Notes under the pieces: model-generated
The model's database searches: none
Told to the model about the DNA's origin: nothing
Seen by the model: only the letters and a program-made list of their open reading frames with translations
Program-made: the position numbers and the translations under genes
Shown here: positions 55,056-62,732 of the stretch, one piece after another
Numbering within the stretch: position 1 is the stretch's first letter
Layout of the letters: each line of letters begins with the position of its first letter
Assembly: GCF_000026365.1 (NCBI RefSeq)
Contig: NC_012995.1
Coordinates: forward strand, 1,304,501-1,368,500
Reading direction: 5' to 3'
From: Zygosaccharomyces rouxii
Taxonomy: Eukaryota > Ascomycota > Saccharomycetes > Saccharomycetales > Saccharomycetaceae
Length of the DNA: 64,000 nucleotides

Positions 55056-56111
55056 TCAATCTATTTCTATCGCCTCCGGACTTCTTGGTGCCTTTGCTTT
55101 AGAACTCTCATGATCGGATTTGTCTCTCCTCTTACTACTCTTCCTCAGTGATTGACCTTGCCCCTGAAACTTATTTATCTGAGTATCTTCCTCTTCAGAA
55201 TCCTTGGGTAGGACAATGGGGAACCCGAAGAACAGCTGTCCCTCAGGCAAATCCAATTTGAGTGGCTCATCATCAAGAGAGATTTTAATCCTAGAAAAAT
55301 CTTCCGGTTCTGAGCTTTTATTTGCTGGCTTACCACTCAATTTTTGACCATCGCCTACGAAACCTGATTGAATTTTCTGATGATCTTTGATCATACCTTT
55401 ATAATTGATTCTTCTTGACATGGATCCATTTTCGTGCGCAGATGGATCCTGCTTGGTTCTCCTAATCTCTTCTGCCTTTTGCTTCTGGAGTTCCTTATAA
55501 TCTGGCTCCACGTAACCCACCGGTGGAGCGAAATCAGTGACCAGATCAGTTTCAATGACACACACACCTCTCGATGATGTGTCGGGTTTTACCTCCAAAA
55601 CTTTTATTCTGTATAAGCTATCGTTGTAGTTAATTTCAATGATATCATCAACAGTCAAAGTGGAGAACTTACGCAGCACATTTTCTAGCACTGCCTTGGG
55701 ATCTGTTATATCAAGGAAATCCACCGATTGTGGTTGTATCTTAACGAATTGGCCCAGTGGTAAATCTGTAGAACCGATCTTCAAAAGTGATCCAGGTTGG
55801 ACTCCCAAAGTTTCCATCATCCACTGAGGAAGATAGGCCCTACCTTCCTCCGCTATAAATTCTAAAACACCACCATGTGTCACTTTACCATTTTCATTAG
55901 CCGTCAATTCAAAAAGCATCGGATATCTAACGTTTAACATCGTCAATTTACTTAAAGCACTTGGTGGTAGGAAAATTTTACCACCAAAATTAGCATCATC
56001 CTTCCTTATCCTATCATTCATCATGGCAACTGGATAACATCTAAAGAACTCTTCAAATTTTTGTGGGATATTAACGAATCCTCCCCCAAAGGAACTGATT
56101 CCGGAAAACAT
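55056..56111 (-). CDS. UFD1: Cdc48 cofactor Ufd1
   Basis: A 351-residue Ufd1 (S. cerevisiae 361). The N-terminal double-psi barrel spans ~15-200 (EEFFRCYPVAMM, GGKIFLPPSALSKLTMLNVRYPMLFEL, YLPQWMMETLGVQPGSLLKI). The C-terminal region holds a Cdc48-binding SHP box (FQGQGQSL, near residue 318) and a basic tail. With Npl4 it recruits polyubiquitinated substrates to Cdc48 for ERAD and other degradation. A PACE element upstream (56240-56247) predicts Rpn4 control. It diverges from TFC4 over 334 bp, the same pair as YGR048W/YGR047C. Confidence 0.98.
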   Translation of the reverse strand: MFSGISSFGGGFVNIPQKFEEFFRCYPVAMMNDRIRKDDANFGGKIFLPPSALSKLTMLNVRYPMLFELTANENGKVTHGGVLEFIAEEGRAYLPQWMMETLGVQPGSLLKIGSTDLPLGQFVKIQPQSVDFLDITDPKAVLENVLRKFSTLTVDDIIEINYNDSLYRIKVLEVKPDTSSRGVCVIETDLVTDFAPPVGYVEPDYKELQKQKAEEIRRTKQDPSAHENGSMSRRINYKGMIKDHQKIQSGFVGDGQKLSGKPANKSSEPEDFSRIKISLDDEPLKLDLPEGQLFFGFPIVLPKDSEEEDTQINKFQGQGQSLRKSSKRRDKSDHESSKAKAPRSPEAIEID

Positions 56112-56445
56112 GATTTTAAAATTCCTTTTATTCTATTGTTTCTTACGGAAGTCTTGAAATAGAGCAGCCTCGTAACAGTTACTCTACCATTATGTATTCA
56201 TTCATTAAAGGTTTTAAAGGTTAATCTTAAACTAACTACTTGCCACCTTTATAAGGTGACTACCTAATTTGTTCACACTTACCTAATGCAATCATCATTA
56301 TATACGCAAGAAAGTTCCAGTTTAGGAAGGTGTTGATTCTATAGTTCACCTCTAAAATAATCTAAAGTTCAAGGAACTTTAAAGGATGTCTGCCCTTGGA
56401 GTGTTTTCAAACAAATAGAGCACTCCATCGAAGTTTGTTGTAGCG
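56112..56445. promoter_or_regulatory. Divergent promoter UFD1 / TFC4
   Basis: A 334-bp divergent region with the PACE element for UFD1. An AACTAAC near 56230 has no matching 5' splice site and is not taken as an intron signal. The TFC4 start codon sits inside a PAC-like GCGATGAG. Confidence 0.5.
56240..56247 (-). promoter_or_regulatory. PACE (Rpn4) element upstream of UFD1
   Basis: On the UFD1 strand it reads GGTGGCAAG, matching the PACE consensus GGTGGCAAA in eight of nine bases, 129 bp upstream of the UFD1 ATG. Rpn4 controls proteasome and Cdc48-cofactor genes through this element. Confidence 0.7.
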
Positions 56446-59400
56446 ATGAGCGATTCCTTAAACGTGGATGTGGAGCTTGTAAACAATCCAGATGAGGATC
56501 AAGGGGATGAAGAGCATTATTACGACAATATCGATGATCTGAAAGTTCTGATCAATGGCGATGATGAGAACGATCGAGGTCTGTTTTCAGACGATGATTC
56601 TGAAGGATACCATTCTGGTAATCGTGATGAGTCGCTCTTAGCAGAATTTTCAGATTACGGTGAAGTATCTGAAGATGATGAACAAGATTTCATGGATGCT
56701 ATCAGAGAGGCAAACAATTTCAAGGTCAAGAGAAAACGTAAGGATGGGAAACCCAAACCACAACCAAGGGCTCGCAGGAACCATGTCATGGAACCTGAAG
56801 TGGCTCAATTGCTGTCAGAAGCTAACGAGGCGTTTGTGAGAAGCGATTTACAAGTTGCTGAAAGAGTTTACAATGAAGTCATTAAGAAGGATGCCAAAAA
56901 TTTCGTCGCCTATGAAACATTAGGTGATATTTACCAACTACAGGGTCGGTTGAACGATTGCTGTAATTCATGGTTTTTAGCGGCACACTTGAACTCTTCA
57001 GATTGGGAATTTTGGAAAATTGTAGCTGTCCTATCAGCGGACCTAGGTCACATACGCCAAGCCATTTACTGTTACTCTCGTGTTATTAATATTAATCACG
57101 AAGAATGGGAGTGTATTTATCGACGCTCTCTGCTTTACAAGGAGATTGGCCAAATCGGTAGAGCCCTTGAAGGTTTTCAACGTCTATATTCTCATAACCC
57201 TCTGGATGGCAACATTCTAAGAGAGTTGGCGGTGCTCTATGTGGAATACAACCGTATAAATGACGCAATTGACATATATTTAGGAATTTTTGAAGCCAAT
57301 GTTCGTAGGAGAAATGCCATCATAGCAGCTTCAGAAAATGCACTGGAATCCTCAGATGAAGAAGAAGACGATGATATCAGTGGAAACAGCGAAGAAGATG
57401 ATGAAGAAGAAAATCCTTACGAATCTCAAAACGCCGAAGATATGCAAATGTATCCTGGTGTCAATTGGAAAAAAATCAACAAGAGACACAATTGTATTCC
57501 ATTCGATTGGTCCTCATTGAACATCTTAGCAGAATTGTTCTTAAAGCTAACCGCAGGTGGAAGTTCAGGAATTAAAACTATAAAGAGATGCGCTCGCTGG
57601 ATTGAGCACCGTGAAGTACAAGTGTTTTGGGATGATGTCAATGATGATTCTGAATTCGATGATCGTAGGTTCAAGAATAGTAGGTTTGACGCTATAGCAG
57701 AAACTGAAAAAATTAAGTCCTATGGCCTTCCGATTGATATTCGTATCAGATTGGGACTACTTAGATTGAATAACGATAATGTCGTGGAAGCGTTGAACCA
57801 TTTCCAGTTTCTTTATGACGAGAATTTCTCAGACATCGCAGATTTGTACTTTGAAGTCGCCATTGCTTTATCCAAAGGTGAAAAGCACAAGGAAGCCATC
57901 GACTTCTTTACGCCACTCCTGGCAATTGAAGAGTACTGTACTTTGGATTTGTACAGACCATTGGCAAGATGCTACAAGGAAGTTGAGGATTATGAATCAG
58001 CCAAGAGCTTTTATGAGAAAGTAGTATCCTTGGACCCAAATGATTTGGAAGAAAAATTGGTCCTAGCAGAAGTTAATTATCATCTAGGTGATATTGCCGC
58101 TTTTAATCAACTATTACTTGACGTGGTAGAAACTAGGAAACGCCAAGCGGATCAGGAGATGGCTATCAGTGTGGAAGATACGAGAGAGACCTCCCAGCCT
58201 TCAAACAAGGAACCTTCAGAGAAGCCATTGCTTGAAGATAGCATGTTTAGAAAAACGGGTGTTAAGAAGAAGAGGACCCCTCAAGATGCAGAAAGGGAAA
58301 GACAAGAGCGTGAGAAGAGAATTACATCCAAAGTGTTAGACAAATACAAGAAGCTGGCCATTTATAAAAAGGGAATGGAAAGAGGGGATCTTACACAGAG
58401 GACTCTATGGATTGATACGGTATCAGATCTGGTCGATGTATTTTCTAGCGTTAAAAACTACTTCGTTAAAAGCAGATCAAAGAAATTTGTGGGTATCATC
58501 AGAAGAACTAGAAAATTTAATAAAGTAATTGATTACAAGATCGAAAGATTGTCGAAATTGTCAGAAGGTGATAATTTATTAGATGGGTTACCGCTCATGG
58601 AAGAGAGAGTGACTCTAACCTCAACAACGGAATTGAGAGGGTTAACGTACGATCAATGGTTTGAATTATTTATGGATCTTTCTCTAGCAATAACGAAATA
58701 TCAAAATGTAGAAGATGGTCTAAGTGTTATTGAAACAGCACAGGAAGTGAATGTCTTCTTCCAAAACCCAGAGAGATCGAAAATGATGAAATTCGTGAAA
58801 TTGGCCATTATCCTGCAAATAGGTGATGAAAAGGAATTAACTGAGAATTTGAGAAACCTTTTGAATCAGTTTCAATTCAATAGAAAAGTTTTCGAGGTCT
58901 TCATGTATTCACTTACCAGAGGACAGCTTTCACTGAACATATTAAGTTCAACGGTGCACCAGAAATTTTTCCTAAGACAATTGAAGGCATTCGATAGTAT
59001 TCGTTATGGAAAACGTATCAACGGTCAGGCATCTATAACCAACAAAGCCGTTTCTAATCCACAAAAGCTCAATTCGCCCTATCTATACTACATCTATGCC
59101 ACGCTACTGTATTCTAGCCGAGGATTTTTGTCTACACTACAATATCTCTCAAGATTGGAGCAAGATTGTCCTGATGACTACATGCTTAATCTGATGATGG
59201 GTCTCAGTCATTTACATCGGTCCATGCAGAGATTGACTGCTAGCAGACACTATCAAATCCTTCACGGTCTTCGATACATCTACAGGTACTATGAAATAAG
59301 AAGCACGATGTACACTGAATTAGAGAGGCAAGAAGCAGATTACAATCTCGGTAGAGCGTTCCATCTCCTGGGTTTAGTCTCGATAGCGGTTGAAAACTAC

Positions 59401-59532
59401 TATAAAGTTTTGAACGATTACGCGGATGAGAAATTGAAGAAACATGCTGCCTACAATTTAGTCACTATCTACCAGGAGAGTGGAAATACAAGACTGGCAA
59501 ATAATATTATGGAAAATTACCTATCTATTTAA
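56446..59532 (+). CDS. TFC4: TFIIIC subunit tau131 (Tfc4)
   Basis: A 1028-residue TPR protein (S. cerevisiae 1025). A very acidic N-terminus (~1-85) and a basic patch (~95-115) precede two TPR arrays (~125-290 and ~440-590; for example FVAYETLGDIYQLQGRLNDCCNSW and ADLYFEVAIALSKGEKHKEAIDFF). An acidic loop (~300-325) and a charged linker (~600-660) follow, then C-terminal TPRs (~850-1028). Tau131 recruits TFIIIB to tRNA and 5S genes. Its ATG lies within GCGATGAG, a PAC-like core. IST1 follows on the same strand. Confidence 0.96.
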   Translation: MSDSLNVDVELVNNPDEDQGDEEHYYDNIDDLKVLINGDDENDRGLFSDDDSEGYHSGNRDESLLAEFSDYGEVSEDDEQDFMDAIREANNFKVKRKRKDGKPKPQPRARRNHVMEPEVAQLLSEANEAFVRSDLQVAERVYNEVIKKDAKNFVAYETLGDIYQLQGRLNDCCNSWFLAAHLNSSDWEFWKIVAVLSADLGHIRQAIYCYSRVININHEEWECIYRRSLLYKEIGQIGRALEGFQRLYSHNPLDGNILRELAVLYVEYNRINDAIDIYLGIFEANVRRRNAIIAASENALESSDEEEDDDISGNSEEDDEEENPYESQNAEDMQMYPGVNWKKINKRHNCIPFDWSSLNILAELFLKLTAGGSSGIKTIKRCARWIEHREVQVFWDDVNDDSEFDDRRFKNSRFDAIAETEKIKSYGLPIDIRIRLGLLRLNNDNVVEALNHFQFLYDENFSDIADLYFEVAIALSKGEKHKEAIDFFTPLLAIEEYCTLDLYRPLARCYKEVEDYESAKSFYEKVVSLDPNDLEEKLVLAEVNYHLGDIAAFNQLLLDVVETRKRQADQEMAISVEDTRETSQPSNKEPSEKPLLEDSMFRKTGVKKKRTPQDAERERQEREKRITSKVLDKYKKLAIYKKGMERGDLTQRTLWIDTVSDLVDVFSSVKNYFVKSRSKKFVGIIRRTRKFNKVIDYKIERLSKLSEGDNLLDGLPLMEERVTLTSTTELRGLTYDQWFELFMDLSLAITKYQNVEDGLSVIETAQEVNVFFQNPERSKMMKFVKLAIILQIGDEKELTENLRNLLNQFQFNRKVFEVFMYSLTRGQLSLNILSSTVHQKFFLRQLKAFDSIRYGKRINGQASITNKAVSNPQKLNSPYLYYIYATLLYSSRGFLSTLQYLSRLEQDCPDDYMLNLMMGLSHLHRSMQRLTASRHYQILHGLRYIYRYYEIRSTMYTELERQEADYNLGRAFHLLGLVSIAVENYYKVLNDYADEKLKKHAAYNLVTIYQESGNTRLANNIMENYLSI

Positions 59533-59655
59533 TGTATAATTTTTACTTTGATATGTATTATCATTTAAGACCAATATTTTGATGTAAAGGCGAAAGGGAC
59601 TTCAAAGGGGGTGAAACTACAACTACTGCAACCATTACAAGAAGGATAAGCTAAG

Positions 59656-60569
59656 ATGGTTCAGCAGATCCCACTAAATGTATGTAGTAACCAAAATTTT
59701 TCAATTAGTATCAATATCATGTAACTAACCATTTACCGATTGTTTTAAAGATCAAATTCAAAACATGTTTAAAGATGTGCATTCAAAGGCTAAGATATGC
59801 ACAGGAGAAACAACAGGCACTGGCGAAACAAGATCGTAGAGAGGTGGCACAATTGCTTTCAAATGGAAAGGAACAGAAGGCTCAATATCGTGTCGAGGGT
59901 TTAATCAACGATGATATCCATCTAGAATTACTAGAGATTATGGAATTATATTGTGAACTTCTACATGCAAGAGTAAACATTCTAAGTGGTATTGAAAACG
60001 AGGCGGCTCTCATTGCCAACCACATGGATGATGGCATTAATGAAGCCTGTAGATCAATTGTTTACACAACTCTTTACATTCCTGAGGCTAAAGAATTAAC
60101 TCAAGTTAAAGATCTTCTAACCTATAAATTTGGACCAGAATTTACCAAAGTAATAATAGAGGATCAAATTGGGGTACCTGAAAAAATTCTCAAAAAGTGT
60201 TCACCAAAATTGCCCGGTCAAGATTTGGTTGTAATGTATATGAAAGAAATTGCCAGGACTTATGATGTTCCATATAGTCAATTAAGCGATGATGAAGAAG
60301 AGGAAGAGCATGAAAAAGGACAAGATGGACAGGATGAACAAGATGATGATGGTAGACCAATAGTGGCGGTAGACAACGATGATGAACATACGGAGGATGC
60401 AGCCCATCCAATAACTATTAGAAAACCAAGACAAAATAGTGAGAATTTGGAAAAAGGGTTCAAGATTCCCAATGATATTAAGAAAGACGTTAAAGTGATA
60501 CGCAAGAAGGAGACTAATGATGATGATTTGGAACAGTTGAAAAAAAGATTTGCAGCCCTGCGCAGGTAA
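59656..60569 (+). CDS. IST1: ESCRT-III regulator Ist1, with a predicted intron
   Basis: Predicted CDS is 59656..59679 joined to 59751..60569 (280 residues). Exon 1 gives MVQQIPLN and exon 2 continues IKFKTCLKMCIQRLRYAQEK, restoring the conserved N-terminus of the Ist1 ESCRT-III-like fold (~9-190); without the intron the frame would begin at an internal ATG (59775). The acidic linker (~190-225, DDEEEEEHEKGQDGQDE) is followed by a C-terminal MIM-type helix (LEQLKKRFAALRR) that binds Vps4. Ist1 regulates Vps4 and multivesicular-body sorting. The gene is at its YNL265C position, between PDR17 and PIK1 apart from the interleaved BRE4/UFD1/TFC4 and TAM41. Confidence 0.93.
59680..59750 (+). other. 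Predicted 71-nt intron in IST1
   Basis: The 5' site is GTATGT (59680-59685), the branch-like AACTAAC is at 59723-59729 (one mismatch to TACTAAC), and the first AG after it is AAG at 59748-59750. The length (71) shifts the frame and retention gives an early TAA, so splicing is needed for the conserved N-terminus. Confidence 0.82.
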
Positions 60570-60698
60570 GACACCTTAGTATTATCAATTATCATTAATA
60601 TTATTTTTTTGATCCCATAATTGACGGTAAATAAATTTAAAAATATATACATAACCTCCCATATAATGAATAAACCGTTGACGTAACGTACTTACTAA

Positions 60699-60718
60699 TT
60701 TTTTTTTTTTTTTTTTTT
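60699..60718 (+). repeat. T20 homopolymer between convergent IST1 and TAM41
   Basis: A run of 20 T in the 293-bp convergent gap (60570-60862). AT-rich DNA on both sides would supply poly(A) signals for both genes. No gene is seen in the gap. Confidence 0.8.
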
Positions 60719-60862
60719 CTCTTTTGTTGTAACAATCAATAACTGAATAACGAATTGGAAATGCAATAAATAATGCCCATGGCAGTCATGCGAAAGAAAA
60801 AACGTAAATGTGGATACATGTGCAGCAAAAAAAAACAGTTTTATCCAGTTGTCAAAAACCAA

Positions 60863-62047
60863 TCATTTACTCCAGGTCTTTAACTTCTTAGCCCATGCAT
60901 ATTTAATTGATTTTAAAACCCCGGCGGTAAAAATTCCCTTAATCATCTGTGAAGTACTGCCCTTGCAGATTCTACCTTGTAATTGAGATGAAGCTGTTTC
61001 CAATTGAAAATCCCTTGGTAAATACAAGGAGTTACTGTGAACAACATCCTTGTAAACTGGCTGGTAATAACGACGGAAATTTTCGAAATTTTTGGTAACA
61101 ATGTTCGAAACTTTATTTGGATTTTCACCACCTAATTGATACCTAATATCGCCCAGGTAACTTAGGCCTGCAATTTCCGTATAGAATTGAAATTCATCAA
61201 ATTTACCGTTGTTCTTCTGTAGCGTCAAATACTTGGCCAAAGAAGCAGCAGCTTTCAAATTCAATTGATTCCAATACAAAACCCTCAAGTCGTTCTTCAA
61301 CACTTTAACAGGTTTCTGTAATCTACCAGCCAAATAAAATGTATTCCAAGTGGCTAAATCCTTCAGCAGGTTATCCATACTCACTACACCGTATTTTACT
61401 TGATGTCCTTGAATATCCACAAACGGGTTGAAGAAAACACCAGCACCAATCTCTTGAAACTTGGCGGCAAAATCAGATCCGAAATAACGCATTGTCGAGT
61501 AGTGCTGAGGATTTTGTCTCATGTTTAAAGAATGGAAATGAGCTGGATGAGATACACCAAAGATTAAGTCCATTTGAGGTTTTTCACCGCCAGAATAACC
61601 GTTCTGTTCAAAAACCCCAGAGCCGTAACCAAATGCGTATCTAATAGGAGCTCTAAAATGCGTCATAATTGAGTCCAATTCAGCTTGTAATTCATTACCA
61701 ACTGTTAAAAGTTGATTTGATCCATAATTAGGTGGTAATCTTTCAAATTTATAAGTGTAATCAGTGAAAGAAGACGCCAATTCGTCAGTCTTTCTGATAC
61801 CACGCTCCAAAAACACCAAATCGTCTTCAGTCGTTCCAGTCGTCTTGATAGGTGGTTTTACCTGGGTCTGGGTCACGTGATGGCGCTGACGATCAGTCTC
61901 CAAATCCTTCACCTTTTTACCATGTATCAATGATTCCCTTCGTAACCTTTCCTCGGAGTCACCCTTTACTGAAGTCGATTGAAACCTTATTCTTGGTCTT
62001 AACCCTGCCACCATACGTGGCAGTTCTGATCTACGTAACATTAACAT
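60863..62047 (-). CDS. TAM41: Mitochondrial CDP-diacylglycerol synthase Tam41
   Basis: A 394-residue protein (S. cerevisiae 385). An N-terminal presequence (MLMLRRSELPRMVAGLRPRIRF) suggests matrix import. The nucleotidyltransferase-type core includes RYAFGYGSGVFEQNGY and DLIFGVSHPAHFHSLN, with further conserved YFGSDFA, KYGVVSMDNLLKDL and NLKAAASLAKYLTL segments. Tam41 makes CDP-diacylglycerol in the inner membrane for cardiolipin synthesis. It converges on IST1. Two Cbf1-type sites lie about 400-440 bp upstream. The orthologue is YGR046W, neighbour of TFC4 in S. cerevisiae. Confidence 0.97.
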   Translation of the reverse strand: MLMLRRSELPRMVAGLRPRIRFQSTSVKGDSEERLRRESLIHGKKVKDLETDRQRHHVTQTQVKPPIKTTGTTEDDLVFLERGIRKTDELASSFTDYTYKFERLPPNYGSNQLLTVGNELQAELDSIMTHFRAPIRYAFGYGSGVFEQNGYSGGEKPQMDLIFGVSHPAHFHSLNMRQNPQHYSTMRYFGSDFAAKFQEIGAGVFFNPFVDIQGHQVKYGVVSMDNLLKDLATWNTFYLAGRLQKPVKVLKNDLRVLYWNQLNLKAAASLAKYLTLQKNNGKFDEFQFYTEIAGLSYLGDIRYQLGGENPNKVSNIVTKNFENFRRYYQPVYKDVVHSNSLYLPRDFQLETASSQLQGRICKGSTSQMIKGIFTAGVLKSIKYAWAKKLKTWSK

Positions 62048-62450
62048 TTTTCCAATATGGAGATGGTTTAAATGAGTGTGAAAGTTTCCAATTTTTTTAA
62101 CAATTCCAAAGGGTCTTCACTTAAAATCACTATAAGTCAGATTGTATTTCAGAGGAATCACTTTGTCCTTTGTAGCCCTTTTCCTTCCTTTAGATATTAG
62201 ACAACTGTCTTCAATTCGCTCTTACTAAGTGGCTAGATTGTATTTTAAAGTGAAGGGTAACGGATACCAAATGTCCCTAAAGAACGACCAGTAGTTCCGC
62301 CTGACTTATATCAGTTTCGTGTAACGACTAGTTTACGAGTTTCGTGAAGTCCGGACGACAGGCAGGGATATCTAAGCCTTCTCATTGTTGACCGGAGAAA
62401 GCGGAAAATTTCTTGCGACACAAAGGGAGGGTAACAGGCCGGGGAAAAGA

Positions 62451-62485
62451 TCACGTGAGAGAAACAGTGCAATCCAATCACGTGA
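62451..62485. promoter_or_regulatory. Pair of Cbf1-type TCACGTGA palindromes
   Basis: Two identical 8-bp palindromes, 27 bp start to start, about 400-440 bp upstream of the TAM41 ATG. CACGTG is bound by Cbf1 and Pho4-type bHLH factors. Confidence 0.6.
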
Positions 62486-62528
62486 TACTAAATTCTTCAG
62501 AAGCTCCCAGTATGGGAAACGTCACAGT

Positions 62529-62563
62529 GAGATGGGATGGGGATGGAGATGGGATGAGATAGG
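62529..62563 (+). repeat. G-rich GATGGG/GATGAG repeat
   Basis: About six imperfect units of GATGGGAT/GGATG type with several GG and GGG runs, strand-asymmetric. A weak G-quadruplex is possible. Confidence 0.6.
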
Positions 62564-62732
62564 ATGTGTTGAGTTGCTCTAATACATAGTAGAAAAAACA
62601 ATAACAAAAAAATGCGTTTTAAAATGTCTTGCTTGCTTATTAGGATTTGGTTCAATTTGACTCCATTACCTGACCTTGCTTTGTGCTGGTGTGCTGGTAT
62701 CTTGCGTTGATTAAAAACCGGAGAATCATTTT

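Larger units (their letters stand above)
62048..62732. promoter_or_regulatory. Intergenic region PIK1 3' end / TAM41 promoter
   Basis: At 685 bp this is the largest gap. It holds two TCACGTGA sites (62451-62458, 62478-62485), a G-rich GATGGG repeat (62529-62563) and a nine-base direct repeat AGTTTCGTG (62313-62321, 62338-62346). A 65-codon frame (62385-62582) crosses the repeats and is judged to be chance. No tRNA or snoRNA could be recognised. Confidence 0.5.

Noticed and set aside
62385..62582. 65-codon frame between PIK1 and TAM41
   Set aside because: Crosses the Cbf1 pair and the G-rich repeat; composition is a by-product of the repeats.
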